A stretch of DNA of 64,000 nucleotides from an uncultured Pelagibacteraceae bacterium (GCA_902564565.1 CACFBW010000002.1:1-64000), one strand, 5' to 3'; counted from the first letter of the stretch, positions 48,609-58,354 are shown. Translations and numbers: made by a program. The notes: a model not told the origin generated them from the sequence alone.

Positions 48609-49412
48609 ATGATAAACGAACCAAAAAAAAATTTTAAAATAGTAACCGATACTAAAGCTAGAGTTATACTGCCTAACACCTTGACACTTATAGGCGTGTG
48701 CATAGGTTTAACCTCAATAAATTTTGCAATAAATCAAAATTATAAATTATCCATAGTTGCAATTGTTCTTGCAGCAATCATAGATGGTTTGGATGGAAGA
48801 ATCGCAAGATTAATTAAAGGAACTTCAAAAGTTGGAAAAGAATTAGACTCTCTAACAGATGTAATTAGTTTTGGTGTTGCCCCAGCATTTATAATGTATT
48901 TCTGGATAATGAATGCTTTAGGAAAAATAGGATGGTTAATTTCATTAATATATGTGGTTTGTGTAGCACTAAGATTGGCAAGATTTAATGTAAACACATC
49001 ATCGGGATCTTCCTGGAAAGATAATTTTTTTGAAGGTGTGCCATCACCAGCAGGGGGAATTTTAGTTTTGAGCCCACTGATTTATGAGGTTAGCGGATTT
49101 GACATTATTAATTTAAATTATAAATTAATAACTCCAATTATATTTGTAGTTGTTTCAATACTGTTAATAAGTAAAATTCCAACATACTCTATGAAAAAGA
49201 TTGTGGTGCCAAGAAGTACTACAATTTTCTTACTTTTTGGAATAGTTCTTTCGTTTGGTTTGCTATTAATTTTTCCGTTTAAAGCTCTTATCGTCGGTAG
49301 CACAGCCTATCTATTAACAGTGCCAATAAGTTTATTTCACCATCATAAAATAAAAAAAACACACAAACATGACAATAACTTTAATGATGAGGAACCAGAA
49401 GACGTTTTATAA
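48609..49412 (+). CDS. pssA: CDP-diacylglycerol-serine O-phosphatidyltransferase
   Basis: PssA makes phosphatidylserine, the substrate of Psd. The CDP-alcohol phosphotransferase motif D-G-x2-A-R-x8-G-x3-D-x3-D fits exactly from Asp62 to Asp84. Several membrane helices follow. The C-terminal tail is histidine- and acid-rich and polar. At 267 residues it fits the integral-membrane type II synthase. The next ATG follows its stop with no gap. Confidence 0.94.
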   Translation: MINEPKKNFKIVTDTKARVILPNTLTLIGVCIGLTSINFAINQNYKLSIVAIVLAAIIDGLDGRIARLIKGTSKVGKELDSLTDVISFGVAPAFIMYFWIMNALGKIGWLISLIYVVCVALRLARFNVNTSSGSSWKDNFFEGVPSPAGGILVLSPLIYEVSGFDIINLNYKLITPIIFVVVSILLISKIPTYSMKKIVVPRSTTIFLLFGIVLSFGLLLIFPFKALIVGSTAYLLTVPISLFHHHKIKKTHKHDNNFNDEEPEDVL

Positions 49413-49437
49413 ATGAAAAAAAAATGTAATTGTTTCA

Positions 49438-50325
49438 TTGGCAGACTCCAATTATTTTGATTTATTGAACGAGCTAATTGACTCTATTAAAAAATTTAGC
49501 GAAAGTTCATCTACAGCAATATGCATTTTAGATGCTGGTCTAAATGAAAATCAAAAAAAAATGTTATCAACAAAAGTTGATGAGATAAAAAGTGCAAAAT
49601 GGGATATTAAAGTTTCATCAATTAAAGTAGGAGGAAAAGAATGGTTAAAAAGCCAAGTATCAAGAGCATTTTTGCCTAGTTATTTTCCAAGTTATGAAAA
49701 ATATTTATGGATTGATTGTGATGCTTGGGTAAATGACTGGAATTCTGTTGAATTATATTTTAAAGCATGTGAAAACGGAAAGCTTGGAATAACACAAACT
49801 TTAGGTCCTGGTTATAAAATTATGTCTAAAGTCAGCTGGCTTTTCGGAAAGTTAGCAATTATTAAGTCTCAAAATTTTAAACATGCTATAAGTTCAAAAA
49901 TTGGACTAGATAAAGCTAGAAAATTAGCATTTGCACCTCATATTAATATTGGAGTTTTTTCACTTGAAAAAGATTCACCTTGTTGGAAAATATGGCAAAA
50001 AAATTTAGAGATAACTTTAAATTCAGGAAAAATATTTGGTTCAGAAGGATTGGCAATCAATATGAGTGTATATATAGATGATGTTGAAACTGAATTTTTA
50101 CCTTTAAATTGTAATTGGATAGCAAGCAATTTGTTGCCAAAATTTAATGAGCAAAGCAATACATTTGTTGAACCTTATTTACCAAATTATAAAATTGGCA
50201 TTATGCATTTAGCTGCGGGACTGTGGGAAAATAATAAAGATATGAGGTTAGATAAAAGTGTAAAAATAGATATTAAAACTCTAGACAATAAATCTCTAAC
50301 TAAAAGTTTAAGATTTGGTCATTAA
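49438..50325 (+). CDS. GT8-like glycosyltransferase, 5' end frameshifted at a poly(A) run
   Basis: The 295-residue product resembles a GT-A glycosyltransferase of the GT8/glycogenin type: the DxD metal motif is Asp93-Cys-Asp95 in KYLWIDCDAWVND, with HINIGVFSL and IGIMHLAAGLW later. The only usable in-frame start is TTG 49438. An ATG at 49413, directly after the pssA stop, is followed by nine A; with eight A the frame would run MKKNVIVSLADSNYFD into this protein. So the true 5' end probably lies at 49413 and is broken or slips at the A-run. The acceptor is unknown. Confidence 0.7.
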   Translation: MADSNYFDLLNELIDSIKKFSESSSTAICILDAGLNENQKKMLSTKVDEIKSAKWDIKVSSIKVGGKEWLKSQVSRAFLPSYFPSYEKYLWIDCDAWVNDWNSVELYFKACENGKLGITQTLGPGYKIMSKVSWLFGKLAIIKSQNFKHAISSKIGLDKARKLAFAPHINIGVFSLEKDSPCWKIWQKNLEITLNSGKIFGSEGLAINMSVYIDDVETEFLPLNCNWIASNLLPKFNEQSNTFVEPYLPNYKIGIMHLAAGLWENNKDMRLDKSVKIDIKTLDNKSLTKSLRFGH

Positions 50326-50937
50326 TTGAAAAAAAATAAAATCTCAAAAAATTGGATTAATAGACAAAGGAAAGATATTTACGTTCGTAAATCTAAAATT
50401 GAAGGTTTTAGATCAAGAGCGGTTTATAAGCTCAAAGAAATTGATGAAAAGTTTAAAATATTCAATCAAGTAAACTCTTTAGTAGATCTTGGTGCGGCCC
50501 CAGGAAGCTGGTCTCAGTATGCATCTAACAAAATTAAAAGTGAAAAAATTGCATCAATAGATCTAATTGAATTTGAAAAAATAAAAAATACCCACCAAAT
50601 CATAGGAGATTTTACTGAAGAAAATTGTAAGGAAAGGATTAAAAAATATTTTAATTCAAAAATTGACCTAGTAATTTCTGATATGGCAGTAAACACTATC
50701 GGTAACAAAAATATAGATTCAATTGTAACTGGTGAACTTTGTCTTGAAGCTATGAATTTTACTTTAGAAACACTCAATCAAGATGGAAAATTTGTATCCA
50801 AAATTTTTATGGGATCCAGTTTTAATGAAATTATTGCATATGCTAAAAAATCATTTAAAGTTGTTAAGGTTTTTAAACCCTCAGCTAGCAGAAAAAATTC
50901 AAAAGAAACTTTTATAATCTGTAGATTTTTAAGATAG
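50326..50937 (+). CDS. rlmE: 23S rRNA (uridine-2'-O) methyltransferase RlmE/FtsJ
   Basis: RlmE methylates U2552 of 23S rRNA. The N-terminus is basic and contains RSRAVYKLKEIDEKF near residues 25-40. The SAM loop LVDLGAAPGSWSQYA is near 51-65. The catalytic K-D-K-E set is represented by Lys in the N-terminal helix, Asp in DLVISDMAVN, and the C-terminal KPSASRKNSKETFIIC. At 203 residues it is normal. The start is TTG directly after the upstream stop; there is no in-frame ATG nearby. Confidence 0.94.
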   Translation: MKKNKISKNWINRQRKDIYVRKSKIEGFRSRAVYKLKEIDEKFKIFNQVNSLVDLGAAPGSWSQYASNKIKSEKIASIDLIEFEKIKNTHQIIGDFTEENCKERIKKYFNSKIDLVISDMAVNTIGNKNIDSIVTGELCLEAMNFTLETLNQDGKFVSKIFMGSSFNEIIAYAKKSFKVVKVFKPSASRKNSKETFIICRFLR

Positions 50938-50970
50938 ATACACTTTAAATTTTTAAAGAATCGTATATAC

Positions 50971-52053
50971 ATGATTATGGGTCCCATAAAAGAAGCACTT
51001 ACATTCGACGATGTTACTTTAGCTCCAAAGTATTCTGAGGTACTCCCTTCACAAGTTGATACAAAAATACAATTATCAAAAAATATAACTTTAAAAGTAC
51101 CTTTATTATCTTCTGCAATGGATACAGTTACCGAGTCAAAAATGGCAATATCAATTGCTAAAGCCGGAGGAATTGGAGTCATACATAGAAATCTAAATAT
51201 TAAAAAACAAATTCAAGAAATTAAAAAAGTAAAATCAAAAAATTTAATTGTGGGCGCGGCTGTTGGTGCAGGTATTGATGAAATTGTAAGAGCTGAAGCA
51301 ATTTTAAAAGAAGGGGTAGATTTAATCGTAGTTGATACAGCACACGGTCATACTAAAAAAGTTGCTGAAATAATCAAAAAAATAAAAAGAAAAAAAAATA
51401 ATAAAACATCAATTTGTGCTGGAAATATTGCAACTCCAGAGGCAGCAAAGTTTTTAATGAAATTAGGAGTAGATATTATAAAAGTAGGAATAGGACCAGG
51501 CTCTATTTGCACCACAAGACTGGTAGCTGGGATTGGAGTTCCTCAGTTAAGTGCAATTATAAATGTAAAAAATGGTGTAAAAAATAAAAATATTAGAATT
51601 ATTTCTGATGGAGGAATTAAATTTTCAGGAGATATAGCAAAGGCACTTGCAGCGGGGGCAGATGCGGTTATGATAGGTTCACTTTTTGCAGGCACGGCCG
51701 AGTCACCTGGAAAACTAATTAAAAAAAAAGGAAAATTATATAAAAATTTTAGAGGCATGGGATCAGTTGGAGCTATGAACAAAGGCTCAGCTGACAGGTA
51801 TTTTCAAAAAAAACAAAAAGATAAATCTAAATATGTACCCGAAGGTGTTGAGGGATTGATTAAATTTAAAGGAAACGTTCATAAAGTAATTTTTAAACTT
51901 GTGGGAGGTTTAAAATCTTCAATGGGATATCTGGGAGCTAAAACAATAATTAAATTAAGAAAAAAACCTAATTTTGTGAAAATTACTAAAGCTGGATTTT
52001 ATGAGAGCATGGTGCATAATGTTGATGAAGTAAAAAAAGATAGCGAATTTTAA
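50971..52053 (+). CDS. guaB: IMP dehydrogenase lacking CBS domains
   Basis: GuaB oxidises IMP to XMP, the committed step to GMP. The barrel is complete: [19 protein letters not shown], the HRNLNI segment, [11 protein letters not shown] with catalytic Cys180, and GMGSVGAM near the IMP site. The product has only 360 residues against about 490 usually. After [17 protein letters not shown] (near residue 88) the chain goes straight to NLIVGAAVG, so the regulatory CBS pair is absent. GMP reductase is an alternative, but the link to guaA favours IMPDH. Confidence 0.88.
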   Translation: MIMGPIKEALTFDDVTLAPKYSEVLPSQVDTKIQLSKNITLKVPLLSSAMDTVTESKMAISIAKAGGIGVIHRNLNIKKQIQEIKKVKSKNLIVGAAVGAGIDEIVRAEAILKEGVDLIVVDTAHGHTKKVAEIIKKIKRKKNNKTSICAGNIATPEAAKFLMKLGVDIIKVGIGPGSICTTRLVAGIGVPQLSAIINVKNGVKNKNIRIISDGGIKFSGDIAKALAAGADAVMIGSLFAGTAESPGKLIKKKGKLYKNFRGMGSVGAMNKGSADRYFQKKQKDKSKYVPEGVEGLIKFKGNVHKVIFKLVGGLKSSMGYLGAKTIIKLRKKPNFVKITKAGFYESMVHNVDEVKKDSEF

Positions 52054-52490
52054 TGTTTGTTAATAATAAATTTATAACTTGTTTATTTGTATATTTTATA
52101 TTTATTAGCTTTTCATTAGCTAAAGAAAATTATTATGATGAAGCTAAAAAAAATTTTGATAAAAAGGAATTAGAACTTTCAAAATTTTTGTTTCAAAAAA
52201 ATATAGTATTTAATCCTAAAGATGCAAAATCATATCTATATTTAGCAAAGATATTTAATTTAGAAGAAAATGAAAAAGAAGAAGAAAAAAATTTAGATAC
52301 AACTTTGCTTTTGGATCCTGCAAACGAAGAAGCCATGTACATGTTAATAAAGATTAAATTAAAAAAATCCAATTATTCAAAAGTTCAAGATTTAAAAGAA
52401 AAATTTGCTATTATATGTAAAAAGCTTTGTGAGAAAACAAAAGAAATAAATAAAACATTAAAAAATATTGAACCAAAAAATGATACTTAG
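52053..52490 (+). CDS. small exported TPR-like protein
   Basis: I do not recognise a named family. A signal peptide spans about residues 1-23 ([17 protein letters not shown]). The mature part is helical and lysine/glutamate-rich. It has two repeats of TPR character ([16 protein letters not shown] near 64-79 and [18 protein letters not shown] near 93-110). There are two cysteines near the end. It lies between guaB and guaA, overlapping guaB by one base and the guaA start by 11, so it is expressed with GMP synthesis genes though probably periplasmic. Confidence 0.6.
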   Translation: MFVNNKFITCLFVYFIFISFSLAKENYYDEAKKNFDKKELELSKFLFQKNIVFNPKDAKSYLYLAKIFNLEENEKEEEKNLDTTLLLDPANEEAMYMLIKIKLKKSNYSKVQDLKEKFAIICKKLCEKTKEINKTLKNIEPKNDT

Positions 52491-54045
52491 CAATAATTTA
52501 AATAAAATTTTAATTATTGATTTTGGTTCTCAATTCACACAACTAATAGCAAGAAGAATAAGAGAACTTGGAATTTTTTCTGAAATCATAAACCACAAAA
52601 AAGCAAAAAATATAAAATTATTTAATAAAGAAATAAAAGGAATAATTTTATCAGGAGGTCCACTTAATGTTTATGATAGTAATAAATTTAAATTTAATAA
52701 AAAAATATTAAATTTAAATATACCTATTCTTGGAATATGTTTTGGTCATCAGATAATTGCTAAAGTTTTAGGTGGCAATGTTAAAAAGTCAAAATATAGA
52801 GAATTTGGATCTGCTATTGTTAAAAAAAAAAACAAAAGTAAATTAGTTGAAAATTTTTTTAATAAAGCTCAAACAAGCAAAGTTTGGATGAGTCATGCAG
52901 ATCAAGTTTCAAAATTACCAAAAGACTTTACTGTTATTGCATCAACAAAAAATTCTAAATATACGATTATTGAAAATAAAAAGAAAAATTTTTTTGGAGT
53001 TCAGTTTCATCCCGAAGTAACTCATACAAAAAAAGGAAAAGTTTTATTAAAAAACTTTGTAATAAAAATTTGTAAAGCGAAAAAAAATTGGTCTTCAAAG
53101 CATCAAAAAATCAAATTAATTAATGATACGAGAAAACAAGTGGGTAAAGAAAAAGTAATATGTGCATTATCAGGTGGAGTTGATAGCACTGTAGTTGCTC
53201 AACTGTTAAGCAAAGCTATAGGTAAAAACTTAACATGTATTTTTGTTAATACCGGATTGTTGAGAAAAAATGAGGAAAAACAAGTAATAAATACTTTTAA
53301 AAAAAAACTAAATATTAATTTAATTTATGTAAATGCCGAAAGTGAATTTATAAAAAAACTTCAAAACGTATCGGACCCTGAAAAAAAGAGAAAAATTATA
53401 GGCAATTTGTTTATTAAAATTTTTGAAAAATATGCGAATAAAATTAAAAGAGTTAAATTTTTAGCTCAAGGCACTCTTTACCCTGATTTAATAGAAAGCA
53501 AGTCAGTTACTGGTAGTCAAACTTCTAAAATAAAATCCCATCATAATGTTGGGGGTTTACCTAAAAAAATGAAATTAAAATTAGTAGAACCTTTAAAGTT
53601 TTTGTTCAAAGACGAAGTGAGAAAACTTGGTTTAGAACTTAACCTTTCTAAAGATATTATATTCAGACATCCATTTCCAGGACCAGGCTTAGCAATTAGG
53701 ATGCCTGGATTAATTACAAGCCAAAAAATTAAGATACTCAAAGAAGCTGATTTTTATTTTATCAATGAATTAAAAAAAAATAATTTATATAACAAAATTT
53801 GGCAAGCCTATGCTGCCTTGCTACCAGTCAAAACAGTTGGTGTAATGGGAGACAACAGAACATATGAGCACATATGTCTTTTAAGAGCTATTACATCAGA
53901 GGATGGAATGACTGCAGACTTTTTTAATTTTAAAAAAGATTTTATGCAAGCAATATCAAATAAAATTATAAACAATATAAAAGGTATAAATAGAGTGGTA
54001 TATGATATAACTTCAAAACCGCCAAGCACTATTGAGCTAGAGTGA
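52480..54045 (+). CDS. guaA: GMP synthase (glutamine-hydrolysing)
   Basis: GuaA converts XMP to GMP with glutamine and ATP. The class I glutaminase domain begins [21 protein letters not shown], has the nucleophile loop ILGICFGHQ, and [11 protein letters not shown] with catalytic His and Glu. The ATP-pyrophosphatase loop SGGVDST follows, then the dimerisation domain with [12 protein letters not shown] and a C-terminal [11 protein letters not shown] choose ATG 52480 over TTG 52468, giving 521 residues. It overlaps panB by four bases. Confidence 0.97.
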   Translation: MILSNNLNKILIIDFGSQFTQLIARRIRELGIFSEIINHKKAKNIKLFNKEIKGIILSGGPLNVYDSNKFKFNKKILNLNIPILGICFGHQIIAKVLGGNVKKSKYREFGSAIVKKKNKSKLVENFFNKAQTSKVWMSHADQVSKLPKDFTVIASTKNSKYTIIENKKKNFFGVQFHPEVTHTKKGKVLLKNFVIKICKAKKNWSSKHQKIKLINDTRKQVGKEKVICALSGGVDSTVVAQLLSKAIGKNLTCIFVNTGLLRKNEEKQVINTFKKKLNINLIYVNAESEFIKKLQNVSDPEKKRKIIGNLFIKIFEKYANKIKRVKFLAQGTLYPDLIESKSVTGSQTSKIKSHHNVGGLPKKMKLKLVEPLKFLFKDEVRKLGLELNLSKDIIFRHPFPGPGLAIRMPGLITSQKIKILKEADFYFINELKKNNLYNKIWQAYAALLPVKTVGVMGDNRTYEHICLLRAITSEDGMTADFFNFKKDFMQAISNKIINNIKGINRVVYDITSKPPSTIELE

Positions 54046-54821
54046 TGATAAATAAGATTAAAAAAATTATATCGAAAAAAAATAAAACAAAAATTATTTG
54101 CCTAACCGCTTATTCAAAAAATTTTGCGACCGAAGTAGATAAGTATGCCGATATAACTTTAGTTGGAGATTCACTTGGTTCAGTTCTTTACAATTACAAA
54201 ACAACTAGAAAAGTTACTCTAAGCAATATGATTGAACACTCCAAAAGTGTGCGCATGGGTATAAAAAAAAGTTTAATGGTTGTGGATATGCCATACAGAA
54301 CTTATCAAAATAAAAAAGCCGCTTTAAAAAATGCAATTAAAGTTATTAAAGAAACAAAATGTGATGCTGTAAAATTAGAAGGAGGGTCGAAGATTAAGAA
54401 AATTGTAAAATATTTAGTTAGAAATAATGTGCCAGTGATGGGTCACATAGGTGTTTTGCCTCAAAGTGTAAAAGGAAAATTTAAATATAAAGGAAAAGTC
54501 GAAAGAGAAAAAAAACAATTACTTGATGATGCAAATTTGCTTCAAGATCTTGGTGTATTTTCCATAGTTTTAGAATGTGTTAAATCAGATACTGCGTTAA
54601 TGATAACCAAATCTATTAAAATACCAACTATTGGAATTGGTTCTTCAAAATATTGTGACGGTCAAGTCTTAGTAACAGATGATCTTTTGGGCTTAAATAA
54701 AACCAAAATAAGATTTGTAAAAAAATTTGTAAATTTAAAAAAATTCATAAACCAAGGATTAAAAAAATTTAGGAAAGAAGTTATTTCTAAAAAATACCCT
54801 TCAAAAAAATATTCTTATTAA
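54042..54821 (+). CDS. panB: 3-methyl-2-oxobutanoate hydroxymethyltransferase
   Basis: PanB transfers a hydroxymethyl group from methylene-THF to ketoisovalerate for pantothenate. The segments [53 protein letters not shown] and [17 protein letters not shown] are typical. At 259 residues it is normal. The start is GTG 54042 (overlapping the guaA stop) or the next codon, ATG 54045. No panC lies next to it. Confidence 0.94.
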   Translation: MMINKIKKIISKKNKTKIICLTAYSKNFATEVDKYADITLVGDSLGSVLYNYKTTRKVTLSNMIEHSKSVRMGIKKSLMVVDMPYRTYQNKKAALKNAIKVIKETKCDAVKLEGGSKIKKIVKYLVRNNVPVMGHIGVLPQSVKGKFKYKGKVEREKKQLLDDANLLQDLGVFSIVLECVKSDTALMITKSIKIPTIGIGSSKYCDGQVLVTDDLLGLNKTKIRFVKKFVNLKKFINQGLKKFRKEVISKKYPSKKYSY

Positions 54822-55429
54822 AAATATTTAATAAATTTTTTATTTATCTCTAAGATTTCTAAGTCTACTAATCCGCCTATAATCAGTTGAATTGCAACAA
54901 TCAAAATAAAACCTAAGCCGATATAAGCAATCCATAAATGTTTTTGTATATAATTAGCCAAATATGTTGCTAGAGCACCAGTCAATACAACTGATAGAAC
55001 AAGACCAAATATCATAAAACCAAAGTAATCTTTTGCAGCCCCAACAACGGCAATTACGTTGTCAAAACTTATAGTGATGTCTGCAAGCAAAACTTTGTAA
55101 ACACTTTCAATATATGAAGGTTCTTTAGATTTTTTTGTAGGTGATTTTATTTTTTTGATTTCAAATAAATCTTTACGAAGATCATTAACAATCCAAATTA
55201 ACAACAACCCACCAAGAATTTTTATAAAATAAAATTCAAATAAATAAGTCGCAAAAATTGCAAAAATAACTTTAAAAATTAACGCCCCTGCAACTCCCCA
55301 TAAAATAATTTGTTTTCTATTTTTGGGTACAAAGCTTGCTGCAATTAAACCTATAATTATCGCGTTATCTGCCGCTAAAATTATATCTATAAATATAATC
55401 TGGACTAAAATTAGTGACTGTTCTATCAA
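54818..55429 (-). CDS. TerC/YjbE-family integral membrane protein
   Basis: This membrane protein has about seven hydrophobic segments and a charged lysine-rich loop at residues 85-105. The two TerC signature motifs with intramembrane aspartates are present: DIILAADNAIIIG near 15-27 and DITISFDNVIAVVGAA near 113-128. The family is linked to metal (for example manganese) export or membrane-protein metallation. At 203 residues it is the short YjbE-type. Divergent from the TRAP binding protein by 112 bases. Confidence 0.9.
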   Translation of the reverse strand: MIEQSLILVQIIFIDIILAADNAIIIGLIAASFVPKNRKQIILWGVAGALIFKVIFAIFATYLFEFYFIKILGGLLLIWIVNDLRKDLFEIKKIKSPTKKSKEPSYIESVYKVLLADITISFDNVIAVVGAAKDYFGFMIFGLVLSVVLTGALATYLANYIQKHLWIAYIGLGFILIVAIQLIIGGLVDLEILEINKKFIKYF

Positions 55430-55532
55430 GATATGTTCATATTAATCCAAATTTTAAATAATTCAATTAAAAGTAGTATTTATTTTTATTGATTTAATTT
55501 TTTTTACATAATGAAATACAAAAAATAAAAAT

Positions 55533-55537
55533 GGAGG
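55533..55537 (+). promoter_or_regulatory. strong ribosome binding site of the TRAP binding protein
   Basis: GGAGG lies 4 bases before the ATG at 55542. Good Shine-Dalgarno sites are rare in this window, where most genes have weak or coupled starts. This one fits a highly expressed periplasmic binding protein. Confidence 0.75.
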
Positions 55538-55541
55538 ATAA

Positions 55542-56513
55542 ATGAGATTAATTAAATATTTTTTAACTATTTTCACTTCTTTGATTGTATTTACAAACGT
55601 ATCATTGGCGGAAAAATGGGATATGGCACTAGCTTATGGTGCTGGAAATTTTCATTCTGCAAATGCTGCAGAGTTTGCAAAAAATGTAACTGAAAAAAGT
55701 GGTGGAAAATTAACAATTGTAACACACCCTGGTGGATCACTTTATAAAGGTGGAGAAATCTTTAGAGCAGTAAGAACTGGCCAAGCACCAATTGGGGAAA
55801 GGTTTATGTCAGCATTAGGAAAAGAAGACCCTTTGTTAGAAATAGATTCACAACCATTTCTAGCAACTTCTTATACAGATGCAATGAGACTGTATAAAGC
55901 AAGCAAAGATGAAATTGCCAAAAGTCTAGACTCGAAAGGTCTTGTGTTTTTGTATGCAGTACCATGGCCTGCTCAAGGATTGTACAGCAAGAAAGAAATC
56001 AATACACTTGATGACCTAAAAGGTTTAAAATTTAGAGCATACAATTCTGCTACAATTAGAATTGCTGAATTAACTGGAATGGCTCCAACAAAAATTGAAG
56101 CCGCTGAGATAAGCCAAGCCTTTTCGACTGGAGCAGTTGAAAGCATGATTACATCTCCAACAACTGGAAAAAATAAAAAAATCTGGGAAAATGGCGTGAA
56201 ATATTTCTATGATATTGCAGCTTGGTTTCCTAAAAACATGATAATCGCAAACAAAGACGCTTGGAATAAGTTAGACAAAGCTACTCAAGATCTAGTTAGA
56301 AAAGAAGCTGCTCTTGCTGAGAGAAAAGGTTGGCAACTTTCAAAACAAGGTAATGTTGCTGATAAAAAAGCTTTAGCTGAAGCAGGGATGGTAGTTGGAA
56401 AAGTAAATTCAATTTTACAAAAACATTTTGAAAGTGTTGGTGCAACCATGGCTAAAGAGTGGTCTGCAAAAGCAGGTTCAAGAGGAGCTGCTGTACTATC
56501 AGCATATAAATAA
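55542..56513 (+). CDS. dctP: TRAP transporter solute-binding protein (DctP family)
   Basis: This periplasmic substrate-binding protein of a TRAP uptake system has a signal peptide at about residues 1-24 (cleavage after SLA). The DctP-fold segments are clear: GGSLYKGGEIFRAVRTGQAPIG, DDLKGLKFRAYNSATIRIAELTGMAP (including the arginine expected to bind the substrate carboxylate near residue 163), and GAVESMITSPTTG. At 323 residues it is normal. A hairpin and two membrane subunit genes follow. The nearby pxpABC genes suggest pyroglutamate as substrate. Confidence 0.93.
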   Translation: MRLIKYFLTIFTSLIVFTNVSLAEKWDMALAYGAGNFHSANAAEFAKNVTEKSGGKLTIVTHPGGSLYKGGEIFRAVRTGQAPIGERFMSALGKEDPLLEIDSQPFLATSYTDAMRLYKASKDEIAKSLDSKGLVFLYAVPWPAQGLYSKKEINTLDDLKGLKFRAYNSATIRIAELTGMAPTKIEAAEISQAFSTGAVESMITSPTTGKNKKIWENGVKYFYDIAAWFPKNMIIANKDAWNKLDKATQDLVRKEAALAERKGWQLSKQGNVADKKALAEAGMVVGKVNSILQKHFESVGATMAKEWSAKAGSRGAAVLSAYK

Positions 56514-56527
56514 AATACATATCTTAA

Positions 56528-56555
56528 AAAAGGCCACTGTTTTTAGTGGCCTTTT
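56528..56555 (+). terminator. hairpin between TRAP binding protein and membrane subunits
   Basis: AAAAGGCCACT (56528-56538) and AGTGGCCTTTT (56545-56555) form a perfect 11-bp stem with a 6-base loop. The run of T is short and partly within the stem. It lies only 6 bases before the next ATG, so it may be a partial terminator or RNA-stabilising hairpin that keeps the binding protein in excess over the permease. Confidence 0.8.
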
Positions 56556-56561
56556 GAAATC

Positions 56562-57044
56562 ATGTTTAAGTCTTTAGATAAAAATTTAAATAAAATTTAT
56601 AAGTTTTCTGGATACATAGCAGCTTTATTTTTAATTTTTGTTGCTATATTTATTTTAATAGGAATTTCATCAAGAATATTTAATTTTTATATCAGGGGAT
56701 TAGCTGAATATTCCGGATACAGTATGGCCGCAGCATCTTTTTTTGCTTTATCTTATACTTTTATTGAAGGTGGACATATTAGAATAACTTTATTTTTTGA
56801 AAAATTAGTGGGAGCAAAAAAAAAATTTTTAGAAATTTGGTGTTTAGGTGTTGCAAGTATTTTTTCGGGTTATTTAGCATATTATTTTCTAAAAATGCTA
56901 ATTATTTCTTATAACTTTCAAGAAAGAAGTGAAGGAGCGGATGAGATTCTAATTTGGATACCTCAAACTAGTGTATCTTTAGGATCTGCTATTTTTTTCA
57001 TATGTATTTTTCATCAATTAATTTTAAAAATATTTAGCAAATAA
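56562..57044 (+). CDS. dctQ: TRAP transporter small permease (DctQ family)
   Basis: This 160-residue membrane protein has four hydrophobic segments (about residues 15-38, 50-70, 88-110 and 130-155). The positions fit DctQ, with GHIRITLFFEKL in the loop after the second segment. It pairs with the large permease downstream, and its stop overlaps that start by one base (TAATG). Confidence 0.92.
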   Translation: MFKSLDKNLNKIYKFSGYIAALFLIFVAIFILIGISSRIFNFYIRGLAEYSGYSMAAASFFALSYTFIEGGHIRITLFFEKLVGAKKKFLEIWCLGVASIFSGYLAYYFLKMLIISYNFQERSEGADEILIWIPQTSVSLGSAIFFICIFHQLILKIFSK

Positions 57045-58354
57045 TGACCGAATTTTTTTTAATAATCTTTTTTATAAGTATTTTATTATTTTTTTTGGGA
57101 ACAGGTGTTTGGGTTGCAATAAGCATGATAGGTGTTTCAGCAATTGGAATGATGCTCTTTACATCAAGACCTGTTGGGGATGCAATGGCAACTACTATTT
57201 GGAGCACTTCTTCATCATGGACACTTACAGCGCTTCCACTATTTGTCTGGATGGGTGAAATTTTATTTAGAACTAAACTTTCAAAAAATCTCTTTGAAGG
57301 TTTATCACCTTGGATGCAAAAACTTCCAGGAGGATTAATACATGTTAACGTTGTAGGCTGTGCTTTATTTGCAGCTATATCTGGCTCTTCAGCAGCTACG
57401 GTTGCTACTGTTGGAAAAATGTCGATCCCTGAATTAAGAAAAAGAAAATATCCTGAAAAAATTTTACTTGGAAGTTTAGCGGGCTCAGGAACTTTAGGGC
57501 TACTAATCCCTCCTTCTATAATTTTAATTATTTATGGTGTAACTGTGCAAGAGTCTATTGCCAAATTATTTATAGCTGGAATTTTGCCTGGAATAATGAT
57601 TGCAGCTATTTTTATGTTATATGTAGTTGTTTGGTCATTATTGAATAAAAAAATCATGCCAAAGTCGTTTGAAAATTTTTCTTTTCTTCAAAAAATAAAA
57701 AAATCAAAACAATTACTTCCAGTTATTTTATTAATTTTAGCTGTAATTGGGTCAATTTACTCAGGAATAGCAACGGCAACAGAAGCTGCATCATTAGGTG
57801 TGGTTGGTGCGCTAGTATTGTCATATTTTCAAAAAAGCTTAAATTTAAAAACATTTAAAGCATCTTTGTTAGGAGCAACCAAAACTTCATGTATGATTGC
57901 TTTTATTCTGGCAGGCTCTTCTTTTCTATCACTTGCAATGGGGTTTACAGGTTTACCAAGAAACTTAGCAATATGGATACAGAATATGGATTTATCACCT
58001 TACATATTAATTTTTGTTCTAATGATATTTTATATTATTCTTGGAATGTTTCTTGATGGAATTTCAGCAGTTGTTTTAACAATGGCAATTATAGAACCGA
58101 TGATAAGACAGGCAGGTTTTGACATGATATGGTTTGGTATATTTTTGGTAGTAGTCGTGGAAATGGCTCAAATTACTCCCCCTGTTGGATTTAACTTATT
58201 TGTTTTGCAAGGTATGGCAAATAAAGATATGAGCTATATAGCCAAAAGTGCATTTCCACTTTTCATATTAATGATTTTAGCTGTAATTGTAATTATTATT
58301 TTTCCCGAGATAGCTTTGTGGCTACCCCAACAAATGGTACAGAATATCAACTAA
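57044..58354 (+). CDS. dctM: TRAP transporter large permease (DctM family)
   Basis: The 436-residue protein has about 12 membrane segments. DctM-type motifs include AAISGSSAATVATVGKMSIPELRKRKYP near residue 110, GSLAGSGTLGLLIPPSIILIIYG near 145, and EMAQITPPVGFNLFVLQGMA near 370. It forms the transport channel with DctQ, driven by a sodium gradient. It overlaps the convergent pxpA by 8 bases. Confidence 0.95.
   Translation: MTEFFLIIFFISILLFFLGTGVWVAISMIGVSAIGMMLFTSRPVGDAMATTIWSTSSSWTLTALPLFVWMGEILFRTKLSKNLFEGLSPWMQKLPGGLIHVNVVGCALFAAISGSSAATVATVGKMSIPELRKRKYPEKILLGSLAGSGTLGLLIPPSIILIIYGVTVQESIAKLFIAGILPGIMIAAIFMLYVVVWSLLNKKIMPKSFENFSFLQKIKKSKQLLPVILLILAVIGSIYSGIATATEAASLGVVGALVLSYFQKSLNLKTFKASLLGATKTSCMIAFILAGSSFLSLAMGFTGLPRNLAIWIQNMDLSPYILIFVLMIFYIILGMFLDGISAVVLTMAIIEPMIRQAGFDMIWFGIFLVVVVEMAQITPPVGFNLFVLQGMANKDMSYIAKSAFPLFILMILAVIVIIIFPEIALWLPQQMVQNIN

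Noticed and set aside
54042-54821. panB as part of a pantothenate operon
   Set aside because: No panC, panE or panD is adjacent; it is simply coupled to guaA.
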